Source: Brachypodium distachyon (Eukaryota > Streptophyta > Magnoliopsida > Poales > Poaceae). From it: a DNA stretch of 64,000 bases. The number at the start of each line of letters is the position of its first letter. The stretch's first letter is position 1. Below, in pieces: positions 43,059 to 53,764 of this stretch. Where the stretch lies: NCBI RefSeq assembly GCF_000005505.3, contig NC_016134.3, forward strand, positions 37,200,150-37,264,149. Reading direction: 5' to 3'. Under the pieces are notes generated by a model. It made no database searches. It was not told where the DNA came from and saw only the letters and a program-made list of their open reading frames with translations. The position numbers and the translations under genes were made by a program.

Positions 43059-44495
43059 ATGTCCCTCGCCGGTTGCACCATGTCCCGTTGGATTTGTGAC
43101 TCTAACGACATCTTCGGAGTTTTATGGATTTTCGTAGAAATATCAAGGTGGATACTGGTGCTGCTCAAAAACCTGCGGGTGCGGTTGGCAGCACGGCTCA
43201 CGCTTGCCTCTGGCGGGGCCGCCGGAACAACGGCCGGGCAACTCGCTGACCTACTTGCGATGATCGACGAGCACACCGCTGCGGGAACAATGAGCGGCAA
43301 GCAGGTCGCCGAAATCTGCTCCACGATCGATGCTAGCTGCCATGACGCTAGGGAAATTCGTTGCGAGAAAGGGAGGAGGTGGCGGCGTGGCCCCGACGTC
43401 GGCAGCACCCGCTGCTACAAGCAGTTGCATCGGCTCGGCAAGGGCTCCTTCGGGCTTGTCGTCAAGGCGCAGCACCGCGACACCGGCCAGATCGTCGCCC
43501 TCAAGACCATCCACGCACGAGACGGCGCCAGGCGTCCGGATGTTGGCGAGCTGCTGAGGGAGGCCTGCTTCATGGTGGCGTGCCATGGGCACCCTTTCCT
43601 GGTCGGCCTCCATGGCGTCGCGCGCAACCCGGACACCAAGGAGTATTGTCTCGTCATGAATTATGTCGGGCCGACCCTGCACGAAACAGTGGACAGGCGC
43701 ATGGAACGACACGGCCATGCGTTCCCGGAGGCCGATGTGCGCCGAGTCATGCGGCAGCTGCTGATAGGCGCCCGGGCGATGCACGAGCGCCGCATCATCC
43801 ATCGGGATATCAAGCCTAAAAACATCCTCATTGGTGACGACGACGGCGTCAAGATCTGCGACTATGGGGTGGCCATGTTCACGGCCAAGGCAGAGCTGCC
43901 GTTTGCGCAGGCTGGTACGCCCTCGTACATGGCGCCGGAGGTGCTGCTGGAGAAACCGGAATACGACGAGCGCGTCGACCTCTGGTCGCTCGGATGCGTC
44001 ATGGCAGAGCTGCTCTCTGGCCAGGTGCTGTTCGAGAGGGACGACAAGATGGACCAACTCCGGAAGATATTCGACACGCTTGGCGTGCCGGGGAAGAGAA
44101 CGTGGCAGGGCTTCAAGTCGACGCTCCTAGTCCAAGAGGTGCAGCAATGGCGAGCGCAGCAACAAGAAGCACCGCACCATGATCGGCTGCGAGAGCTGTT
44201 CCCGGAGGAGGTGCTGTCGAAAGACGGATTTCATGTTCTGAAAGGACTCCTCAGGTGCAACCCCAGCAAGAGGCTGACGGCAGCCACAGCGCTCCGATCT
44301 TCATGGTTCAAAGACGATGCCATCAACACTCCTGAAGCTGATAAGATCGGTGGCACGGTGTTGGCCAGGGAGACAGTGGTGTCATTACGTTGGGTGCTGA
44401 TCAGTGCTTGGGCAAGGTTCAGGCAGGTAATGTTATCCATTGGCGCGTCAGCACTGCTCAGGCACAAGGCATTGCCCCAGTCCGTTGCCTTGTGA
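43059..44495 (+). CDS. CDK-like Ser/Thr protein kinase
   Basis: A 478-residue intronless frame. Residues 1-115 have no likeness I can name; the kinase domain begins at about 120. Seen in order: the glycine loop LGKGSFGLV (126-134), catalytic Lys149 in VALKTIH, HRDIKPKNIL (His248-Asp250), DYG in place of DFG (268-270), and the activation-segment end YMAPE (Ala292-Glu294). DLWSLGCVMAELLSGQVLF then matches the CDK/MAPK-type C-lobe. The nearest plant group I recognise is the grass-expanded CDKF-2-like set of putative cyclin-dependent kinases. The catalytic Lys, HRD Asp and metal-binding Asp are all present, so it should be active. There is no PSTAIRE cyclin-binding helix; the segment reads DVGELLREACFMVAC. 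The start is the first ATG and could also be further downstream. Confidence 0.88.
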   Translation: MSLAGCTMSRWICDSNDIFGVLWIFVEISRWILVLLKNLRVRLAARLTLASGGAAGTTAGQLADLLAMIDEHTAAGTMSGKQVAEICSTIDASCHDAREIRCEKGRRWRRGPDVGSTRCYKQLHRLGKGSFGLVVKAQHRDTGQIVALKTIHARDGARRPDVGELLREACFMVACHGHPFLVGLHGVARNPDTKEYCLVMNYVGPTLHETVDRRMERHGHAFPEADVRRVMRQLLIGARAMHERRIIHRDIKPKNILIGDDDGVKICDYGVAMFTAKAELPFAQAGTPSYMAPEVLLEKPEYDERVDLWSLGCVMAELLSGQVLFERDDKMDQLRKIFDTLGVPGKRTWQGFKSTLLVQEVQQWRAQQQEAPHHDRLRELFPEEVLSKDGFHVLKGLLRCNPSKRLTAATALRSSWFKDDAINTPEADKIGGTVLARETVVSLRWVLISAWARFRQVMLSIGASALLRHKALPQSVAL

Positions 44496-47400
44496 ATTGT
44501 GATCAGTGCGTAGCAGACCAGGTGGGAACAAATCTGAATAAAGAGAACACAAAACTATGGGGAAATCAGTAATAAGCTGAGCTTCTCTGAAATGTAAAAG
44601 GGCGAAAAGCCTATTATTCTAAACAAAATTATGGGAAAATGCATAAGGAGTTCCAAATCATGCGCTGTGCAGGTACATGAATTAGCCACACAAGAGGATC
44701 CCAAAACTAGCGACAACTGTGCAAGAATAACAAAAAAAAAAGTAGTTCGATTCTTAGCAAATGCACAAGAATGTCCAAATAATTATCCTCCGGGAGTGTT
44801 TATTTGACACCTTGGTGTTTTACAATTAGGTAGCAGTCAGTTTTTTTGGCCAGACAGGTAGCATTCAGTTTTCCACATAAATATACTAAGATTATAAGGC
44901 TTCTAAGACATTGCAGTCAGTTTAAGACATTCCAGTTCGGTGCACAGGTAACCACAAAAGGGATGACAAAAACTCTGAAGCACAGGTTCAGAGTTTACTA
45001 AAGAAAAGCAGAGGTTAAGAATCCATACAAACTCTGTTTTGAAGCACAGGTTAAAAGAAGAGCACAAGTTCGGAATCAATACAAACTCTGAAGCAGCAGC
45101 ACGCAGCAGGAAAAAACGAAAAATCAAAATTTGATGGCAAGAACACCTTCAACCTACTTCTACAAATCAGAAATAAGAAAAAATGAATATCAGAAATGAT
45201 ATAAACCTCAATTATATCACACTGTAAATCTTCTTAATAGAAGCCAAAAATACCTAAGATTCCGTGGCTTCTACGAAAAGACAATAACTAATAATCTTAT
45301 GATAAATAGAATGATATAAAGAAACGTAAGCTTGTTAATAGATCACTTACTCAACACACACTGACAGGGGCTTAATCTAAGCACCACCGACACTCTGGAT
45401 GAGGAGGACATGTTGGTGGGACATATCCTCGATGATCAGAGACAACGACCAAATAAAACTGAGAAAAGCACGACCATATGCTGATAAAAAACAATAAATT
45501 TGACACTGGAAAAGAACAAAGAGTCGTAGCCAAGAAAAGGGAAACAAAATCAGTACAATTAGGAAAAATAACGAGTAAAAGAGAGCACCACAAGCCCAGG
45601 AACTCCTTCATCTCTATAGAAAAAAAGAGCAGATGTCAGCACAAGGCTGATACACAGGCTGACAATTACAAAAACAGAAAACGGTGTATGACCCATGCCT
45701 AGGAGGGCATATTGACCTATAGAGTAACAAGAAACTGAAACATAGAGATAAAAACTGTAAAAATACAACAAGAAAGCATGGCTACAGAAAATTCATTTGC
45801 AGGTGGCCACACGGGGAAAAAAATAGAATGATTTATCACTGAGCAGGGGGGGACATCTCACCACATCGACTGCAGGACCGACAAAAACAGCAAAAGTCCC
45901 CAAACCCAGCAAGTTCTAGAAAAACAGCTCAACTATTGCTGCATCTATAGTGACATAATGCCACAGTTGCTGGGTAAAAGCTATGCTTCTAAAAACTACT
46001 AGCAACCAAACACTTCAGTTCATTTAAGACATTATTCATACATTGCACTAAGCCAGACAATTATCAAAGATAGACAAAAAATATTACCGTAAGCAACAAG
46101 GCATATCCCAGACTTAGTCATAGCTGTACATGCTATGTAAAAAAAATACGGAATTAAACAAAAAAACTGATCATAGGTAGCAGAAGTGTTCAATAAAAAG
46201 GCTACTTAGAGAACAATAATAGCACACTGCAGAAATACAAAATCCGAGGCTCTGAGCCTGAGACACACTGACCTGGGTGATACTGACCGACTGGACGAAG
46301 ATGCAAATTCAGAACACTGAGAAATTTCAGAATCCAACAAAATAAACAAACCAACCTTGAGAGAGATAATCAGAACGAGAAACATTGAACAAGTGCTGAT
46401 TGATCACCCTTGATTGAACAAGCCTATAAGTTCAAGATTCAGGGCCAGTTCCCGGTTAGCAAACCTTTTGTGAAAGTTAACACTCCAGAACAGATTACAT
46501 TAACTACAATTCTACATGCACTTGAAAGGCAGTCTGGCAATAGTAAAATAGTAAATAGAATGGCCCAAAAGGGATAGAATAGCATCAGTGAGGAGCCAAC
46601 AATCATACTGTGATATAAAACCACAACATAAAGCCCGCTGAAATAGCAAACACAAAATTGGATGTCTTACTAATCATTCAATATAAATATAAAATAAAAA
46701 AGTTCCAAGGAATTAAACCATACCATTTCCCAGTTCCATGTTTATGTCACTAAATTTATAAGGTTTCACCATGTTTTTTTAGGAAAATATTTCAACATGT
46801 TTGTAGCTACAGAGTGCACATCTTATCAATTCCAGTTACTGGCTTTACCGATTTAAATTCTTACTAAAGTATACATACAATATTTTTGACAATTCATATC
46901 ACTACCATCTAAAACAGAGAGCGACTTATAGACTGCAGGTAATAACTCCAAACCAGATCCACAGTCAGTCTACCTGTGAAGAGTTTACTTCAAAGAGATA
47001 CACTATTTATTTATTTTTGAACAACTGAGTATACTGCAGATAGAAGCTAAAGTTTCTTCAAAGAACAATGGTGGCTGAAGAAGGTATCATATTGTGACAA
47101 CAGAAAACAACATCGTCATCAAAGGATTAGCTTACAGTCTATGGCAGCAACCACAACACGATTTGGCTAAAGGACACACTTACACCGAGGGCAGCAGGCA
47201 GCACAGCCCGCTTGTCTCCATCGCCTTCCATGGAGATACCTACGATATCAAAGCACTCACAAATAATCAACTAAGCAGAAAGCTAACCTAATAGCAGAAT
47301 GAGGCATGCTGCTGATTCAGCAGAACAGCAAACGAACACCAAAACCAGACTTTTTCAGTTAAGTTGCCATGAATTATCAAGAAGATTTAACTATCGATCC

Positions 47401-47518
47401 ATCAATGGTTCCAGTTTATTACTCCGTCAGCTACATTCAAACACCAGTGTTCCAATCACATCGCAACAAAAGCACAAACGACGCTTCTGCCTGTGCAGGG
47501 TCCCGTAAGTTTCAGCCC
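44496..47518. other. 3-kb AT-rich interval between the kinase and the EMI1-like gene
   Basis: Both neighbours end here (kinase on plus, EMI1-like on minus). No open frame longer than about 100 codons and no transposon end are convincing. It contains loosely repeated words such as gaagcacaggtt and aatacaaactctg at 44970-45100. Part of it may be a long 3' UTR or a non-coding exon set of the minus-strand gene. Confidence 0.4.
44828..44872 (-). repeat. Micro-insertion with 17-bp flanking repeats (one mismatch)
   Basis: aggtagcagtcagtttt (44828-44844) and aggtagcattcagtttt (44856-44872) flank tttggccagac, a T-rich scrap of 11 bases. Confidence 0.6.
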
Positions 47519-47914
47519 TCAAGAACTACCACCAGAATTGACAGGAGGCGCGGCAGAACCCGCAGGCTTCCGCGGGGCCGCCGTGATCACCACGTGCCTG
47601 TACATCCTCCACCAGTTCTCCGACGCCTCGTCGACGGTTCGGAAGGTCCAGAAGTGCGGCTTGGCCTTCTCCCGCGCGAGGAGGATCTCTTCCACCTCCG
47701 CCTTACTCTTTGTCTTGAGATTGAGGCAGTCGAGGAGATCGCCCCACTTGCCGAAGCAGGTGTCGAAATCCCCGTACCGGTAGTAGTGCTGCATCTGGTG
47801 GAACGGTGAGTAGCAGAACCACAGCGCGTCGAAGCTCTTTACGAAGTCCGGCCGCGGTAGCTGCGGGCCCCCGCCGCCGGTAGTCTCGGGCTTCTTTCCG
47901 GGATCCGCACTCAT
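47519..47914 (-). CDS. DUF3128 / EMI1-like twin-cysteine protein
   Basis: A 131-residue frame with an ATG at 47912-47914. The core reads ALWFCYSPFHQMQHYYRYGD and continues to a CX9C pair (Cys53, Cys63) after Cys34, the pattern of the DUF3128/EMI1 family. The rest is a small Lys-rich helix and a WWRMYRHV segment. In yeast, Emi1 is a small mitochondrial protein linked to respiratory and early meiotic gene function, so an intermembrane-space location is plausible but inferred. A 77-bp intron (47917-47993 on the minus strand, GTGAG...TGCAG) sits just upstream of the ATG, so the 5' UTR is spliced. It is divergently arranged with GCP3. Confidence 0.85.
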   Translation of the reverse strand: MSADPGKKPETTGGGGPQLPRPDFVKSFDALWFCYSPFHQMQHYYRYGDFDTCFGKWGDLLDCLNLKTKSKAEVEEILLAREKAKPHFWTFRTVDEASENWWRMYRHVVITAAPRKPAGSAAPPVNSGGSS

Positions 47915-47993
47915 AGCTGCATACCAAGAACGGTTAGTAACAACAAAGAAAAGAGATCAATCGGGGGAAGGAGAGATCAATCGCTCCTCTCAC

Positions 47994-48467
47994 CTTCCTC
48001 GCTGCTGCTGCCACGGCGGTGGCGGCGGTTGCGGCTGGAGTCGTGGAGACTCGAGAGGAACAAGGTGGAGATCTCAGATTGGCTTTCGGGCTTAGGAGGA
48101 GATATCGTTCTGTAAAGGCCCAACCCAATAGTATGAAAGCCCACGAGCTTCTCTCTCCGTACTACTACCAATCTGAACCGTTGATCCTTCGCCTAGGATT
48201 TGACCGCACCGCATCGTCACAAGTCATAGCCATTTCCAAACTCCAGGGCCACTTGCAGAGAGTACGCTCCTTTTCAAAAGGATTCCTCGCCGCGCTCAAA
48301 ATACGAAAACTCCCCGTAACCAAAATCAAAACCACAAAAAAAATGGCAAAAAGAGAGAGAAAACACATCTGCAGCCGGCCAGCCGCAACATTCCCAAACC
48401 CCACCTAGCGCAGCGCAGTCGAACCCTAGCACTCCACTTCCCCAGTTCCATCCCCTTCCCCTCCCCG
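47994..48467. promoter_or_regulatory. Shared divergent promoter region of the EMI1-like gene and GCP3
   Basis: The two genes are transcribed away from each other, with about 470 bp between the splice donor of the EMI1-like leader and the GCP3 ATG. This stretch must hold both start sites and both 5' UTRs. I see no clear TATA box. The GCP3 side is pyrimidine-rich just before the ATG (ccccttcccctccccg). Confidence 0.6.
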
Positions 48468-51060
48468 ATGGACGACCACCAAACACAGGATCTCGTCAAG
48501 GAGCTCGTCCTCCGCCTCCTCTCCGCCGAATCTGGTGGCGGGGGACGCGATGCGGGCGGCGCGCTGCGGTTCGCGCACCGGCTGCTCTCTAGCCGCCTCG
48601 CCCCCGCCGTCCTCCCCGACGAGCACGCGCTCGCGGAGTCCATCAAGCGCCGCCTCGCGTCCTCCGGCCGCCCCGACGATGCCCTCGCCTTCGCCGATCT
48701 GCACTCCAAGCTCTCCGTCCGATCCCGCCCCGCCTCCCTCTGGCCGCTCCTCTACCTGCTCGACTCGCTCTCCTCTCACCGCCGCTCCGCCGCCGCCGCC
48801 TCCTGCCTCCCCAACCTCCCCATGGCCGGGACGCCGCGTGCCCCGGCAGCAACCGGAGGGAAGCCAGCCTCGCGGGTGCCCGGTGCGCCGCCAGGTGGCG
48901 TGGTGCTGGTCTCTAAGGATCCGGATAACATCCGCGAAATGGCGCTGCGGGAGTACACTGAACTGGTACTTGACGAGACGGAGGTGTCAGAGGCTGCGCT
49001 CGTGCGTGACGTTCTATATGCCTGCCAGGGTATTGACGGCCGGTATGTTCGGTATGACAAGGGCAGGGACACCTATGACCTCCCTGATGCCATCCGCGTG
49101 CCACGCTCCACTCGCACCCTTGTTCGCAAGCTGTGTGAGCTTGGGTGTCTGTTCCGCAAAGTGCGAGGATTCATTTCTGACAACATAAGACGCTTGCCCT
49201 CTGATGCTGCCACTGAGGTCGGCACAGTTGCTCAGGCCTTCTGCTCTGCTCTGCAGGAGGAGCTATCTGATTACTATAAGCTACTTGCTGTTCTTGAGTC
49301 TTACTCATTGAATCCGATTCCAACACCAGGTTCTGATTCAGGTGTTTCTGGTAATTACCTCTCACTGCGTCGTCTTGTTGTGTGGCTTGCTGAGCCTGCG
49401 GTGAGGATGCGCTTAATGGCTGTATTGGTGGATGGATGCCGGGGTTTGAGAGGTGGTGGGATGGCTGGTGCGATCCATGGGCATGCACAGCATGGGGATC
49501 CCATGTTTCAAGATTTTATGAGCCGATTGCTGCGGCGGGTATGCTCACCACTATTTGAAATGGTCCGCAGCTGGGTGCTTGAAGGGGAGTTGGAGGATGT
49601 GTTTGGAGAGTTCTTCATTGTTGGGCAGCCAGTGAAGGCTGAATGTTTGTGGCGGGAGGGCTACCTTATTCAGTCTGATATGCTGCCCACTTTCATTTCT
49701 CCAGTATTGGCCCAGAGGATTCTTAGGACGGGGAAGTCAATCAACTTTCTTAAAGTTTGCTGTGACGACAATGGTTGGGCTGATGCCGCCACTGAGGCTG
49801 CAGCCTATGTTGGGACCACAACTAGCCGAGGTGGGCTTGGGTATGGGCAGATTGATGCTTTGGAGGCATTGGTGGTCGAAGCAGCCAAGAGAATTGATCA
49901 GCGGTTGATGGATGTTATCCATAAGCGGTATCAATTTAAAGACCATTGTCTTGCTATCAAGAGATACTTGCTTCTTGGGCAGGGTGATTTTGTTCAGTAT
50001 CTAATGGATGTTGTAGGGCCTGAGTTGTCTGAACCTGCCAATCGGATTAGCTCCTTTCACCTTGCTGGCTTGCTTGAGACTGCAATACGAGCATCTGATG
50101 CACAGTATGATGATCGCGACATCTTGGACCGGATAAAGGTAAAGATGATGGATCATGGAGACGGTGATCGTGGCTGGGACGTCTTCTCCTTGGAGTATGA
50201 TGCTAGGGTCCCTCTGGATACGGTGTTCACAGCTTCAGTCATGAAGATGTACCTCAAGATATTCAACTTTCTATGGAAGCTTAAGCGTGTTGATCATTCC
50301 TTGACTGGAGTTTGGAAGACAATGAAACCTAATTGCATCGTTTCTTCTCCATTTTACAAGGAAGGAACAAGCATCAGGGTGCAGTTTGTTTCAGTTCTTC
50401 GCAAATGCCAAGTTCTCTTTAATGAAATGAACCATTTTGTGACCAACTTCCAGTACTACATTATGTTTGAGGTTCTGGAGATTTCCTGGGCTCGTTTCTC
50501 GGAAGAAATGGATGCAGCAAAAGATTTGGACGATCTTCTCACGGGACATGATAAATACCTCACCTCAATTGTGGAGAAGTCCCTCCTTGGTGAGCGATCC
50601 CAGGGAATTTTGAGAAATCTTTTTGCACTGTTTGACATCATATTACAGTTTCGCAGCCATGCTGATAGGTGGTTTGAACGGATATATGACTTGCAACTAA
50701 GGTTAGATTATTGCAAAATTAGCTAGTGCAAGCTTTCCCCCAAAATCTTTAATCTTATATCATCTACTGTTCAATTTAATTTTATGTTCTCTTTTGTACC
50801 GCAGGGGAAAGGGTAAATCAAAAACAAAATCTAAGGAAGCGGGTTCATGGTTGGATGGAGGCAGAAAAGCCATGATTCAGCTTGCCGGAGAGCTTTTTCG
50901 GAAGATGGGTGAAGATTTGGATAGCATCGCGAAAGATTATACAGCTTCTCTTGATGCATTTATCTCTCAGTTGCCCCTCCAGCAACATGTTGATTTGAAG
51001 TTTCTTCTGTTCCGTTTGGACTTCACAGAATACTACAGTCGTGTTTCCTCCAACAAATGA
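48468..51060 (+). CDS. GCP3: Gamma-tubulin complex component 3 (SPC98-like)
   Basis: Two exons: 48468-50701 and 50805-51060 (stop TGA), joined by an AAG|GTTAGA donor and a TACCGCAG acceptor, for 829 residues, the usual length for plant GCP3. The protein has the GCP N-terminal and C-terminal domains: EYTELVLDETEVSEAALVRD and DVLYACQGIDGRYVRYD early, then REGYLIQSDMLPTFISPVLA, and a C-terminal FNFLWKLKRVDHSLTGVWK core that binds gamma-tubulin. It is a core part of the gamma-tubulin complex that starts microtubules at the nuclear surface and cell cortex. GC content is high in the first 500 bases and falls along the gene, as is typical of grasses. Exon 2 begins with a Lys-rich GKGKSKTKSK linker. 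All features agree. Confidence 0.96.
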
Positions 51061-53105
51061 GTGTGTGTTTCCTAATGTGGATGACGTAGGAATTAGATTT
51101 ACTTTTTGGTTGGGATTTGCGAGGCATTCTTTCGTACACCTTAGCCCCAGTGGTTGATTGTTAATTGAAAGGCATGGACACTTTCATTGGCCCTGGTCCT
51201 ACTGTTGAAGGTAATTTCTAGCTAGGACTAATACGAATATTCTCAAGTTATGCATGAATGCCAATGTTAGAAATTTCTTTTCTAACCTTGCCGCTGTTGT
51301 TCTGCAGATGCTTATCCACCTATGCCATGAAGTTGCAACCTGCAAGCAACTTTAGTGTATAAAGTTGATGTAAGTTTACTTTGATTTGACTTCCATTTTG
51401 GGTATATTGGTGTAAATTTCATGTATCTGTTTTCGATCTTTTTCTTCGTTTTGAGTTAGATTGCAAGGAGATTTATCCTTACCACTTTGTATTCTTTAGT
51501 TAGAAGACAATGGGGATCTAATTTTGCTAGGTGTTTTTTTTGGCTGGTTATCTAAATTTTTATCATACAATCTCATGACAGGATACCGGCTATTTATAAG
51601 GAAAGTAACTTTTGATTACCATATGATGTATGTCAAGATATTCTGTTTTCTTTGAGAGATAATAGTCTTGAGCTCCGTCCTTTGTTTATGAACTTATCAT
51701 TCAACTGATTTTACTGAGTGATATATCTGCAAAGGATCATGCTTTTTATTATTTTGCTTATATTAACTTGAACAGTTGTTTCCATACGCAGAATGACTGA
51801 AAATGTCTGTATTTGATGTGTATGAATCTAGTATTGTGTGGGGATGTAAATATATAACACCTTCCAGTGTTATCTTCTGTTGATAGAGTCGAATCTAAAT
51901 ATATATACGGATGTTGTTAATGTGCTCTATTTTTTCTGCACTTGGGAGTCAGTTACACAGTTATAACATATCCGACATTTTTCGAGCAAATGCAGCCACT
52001 CCTGTAATAGGTTCAATTGATATTACTCAGACCATGGTCCATGAACGTGGTCATGCCGTTATGCCACTAGAAAGTTGGAACTGTTCCTTCAAAAGGTAGG
52101 CGACTTTGGTTTCAACTGCAATTGTGCGTTTGTTCCATCTATGGTAATCAGATGTACTTACCTTTTATGATATTCTGCCCTGGCTGCTCTATCTATCAAA
52201 ATTTACCCTACTCCAATTATCTCGCCAGCTTAGGCCCTGTTTGGTTAGGCTTAAATGTGGCTTATATTTGGAGCCGTGTCTCTGTCTCATCCAATCCATC
52301 GTTTGCCTGCTTCCCTTGAATAGCATGGCCATTTGAGCGAATGAGTTGCTATGGAGTTGAGCTTTTTTTATCGTCAGAAAGAAGCTATGGTTGATGACAT
52401 TATGTCTGTTGGCCATCTTTTTTTCAATCAGAAGGGCATCGGCTCTTTTTCTCTCGCCATTGCTGGTCATCAGCTCTTCTTTCTTTTTTCCCGAGCATTT
52501 GCGATCTTTCTGCTGACGCACACTTCTCGTCAGAGTGCTTGGATTTGAACAGCAGCCAGCTAGGCCTGTTTGGCAGTGGTCCAGTGGAACGACCTTGAAT
52601 TACTGGTGTCCATATATGTTGCACGGGGAAACCACAAAGCACAGCAAGGTAGCAGTACATCTTTCCGTTGTTTTTCAAGTTCGTTAGCAAAACGACGGGT
52701 TTTGCAACTCACTAATCCTGCTGTATTGTATTCATTCGATCTTTTGATTGGGAAGTGTGTGGTGACATCTTCGCATCTCTTCTCGCTATTCTCGCGGTGT
52801 GTCAGTGTGACGATGAAAGTTAGTTCATGCACGTCGTCGAGCTTTTGAAGCCACCAAGGAAAGGAGTTCCATAGTTCTCATCCTTTTCTGTTCCAGGGCC
52901 CTTTCGAAAAGTACAAACCTTAAGACTACTGACCTTTTGATTCAGGAATCAGGATTGCTTTCTGTTTCCCTCCAGAATTAGACTGTTTGCTGTGAAATTT
53001 CATGAAAATCCTGAGAATCAAAGAGATCCATAGTTTAGCATGAGCCCATGAATCAAAGAGGCCCTTAGTTTTGAAGTTCAGAAACTATGTTTTTTTTGGC
53101 AAACG

Positions 53106-53142
53106 TTACTTGGCTTTATGTTTTTTTTTTCTTTACTTGGCT
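53106..53142 (-). repeat. Possible micro-insertion with 10-bp flanking repeats
   Basis: ttacttggct occurs at 53106-53115 and 53133-53142, flanking ttatg, ten T and ct. Confidence 0.5.
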
Positions 53143-53450
53143 CTGGTTTGCCGGCTCAGCGTCTTCTGCTGCGCCATTCTTCTGAAAGTTCGTCTGAAGA
53201 CGTGCCTAGGGTTTTTGAAACCAAATCCAGAGACACCCCGGACACATATCGCTGGATGGCCAAGGAGCTCAAAATTCGCGATGCTGATCTGTGATCAAAC
53301 ATCACGTAGTTACCAGTTTACGCGCTGGTGATCTTGCCACCGTTTCAACGAGAAGTTAGAATTGGGGTGTTCCCCATCCTGTTGGTGTAAACAAATGTTT
53401 TAGTAGAAATTTGTCAGATCTGCTCTCAGCTTGAAATGGACAGCATGTGA

Positions 53451-53503
53451 GAATACGCGCATAGCTTTCGTCAAAAACAAGAAAGAAAGAATACGCGCAT
53501 AGC
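53451..53503 (+). repeat. Micro-insertion with perfect 15-bp flanking repeats
   Basis: gaatacgcgcatagc occurs at 53451-53465 and 53489-53503. Between them is tttcgtcaaaaacaagaaag plus three A, an A-rich tail led by TTTCGTC. Confidence 0.8.
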
Positions 53504-53561
53504 CACATCAGCAAGGCAACATTTTTGTTTCCTTTTTTTGACAGCACATCAGCAAGGTAAC
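53504..53561 (-). repeat. Micro-insertion with 17-bp flanking repeats (one mismatch)
   Basis: cacatcagcaaggcaac (53504-53520) and cacatcagcaaggtaac (53545-53561) flank 24 bases ending in ctttttttgacag. The T-run plus gacag is the same end as in the insertion at 14982-14997. It lies immediately beside the previous one, in the opposite orientation. Confidence 0.75.
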
Positions 53562-53764
53562 TTAACTAAACCATTAGAAACATTCATGCAATGTTGAGTG
53601 GAAAGTCATCCATAGGACTGACGAGGAAGGGATAAAAATAAAATAAAAATAAAAGAAAAGAAAAGGAGCGTTGTCCTAAACAAAAACGGAAAAGTGCCCA
53701 AGCCAGTAGTACTAGGAGCGAGCCTTCCGGAGCATCGGCGCCGCACCGCAATCCCCGCACACCC

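Larger units (their letters stand above)
51061..53764. other. GCP3 3' UTR and intergenic region to the RING gene
   Basis: The first part is probably the GCP3 3' UTR; a tgcag acceptor-like site near 51305 suggests a possible spliced UTR. From 52230 on there are fragments with GGCCCTGTTTGG and GGCCCTTAG-type ends that look like decayed hAT or Mutator-like MITEs, but no complete pair. Three micro-insertions lie at 53106-53561. Confidence 0.4.
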
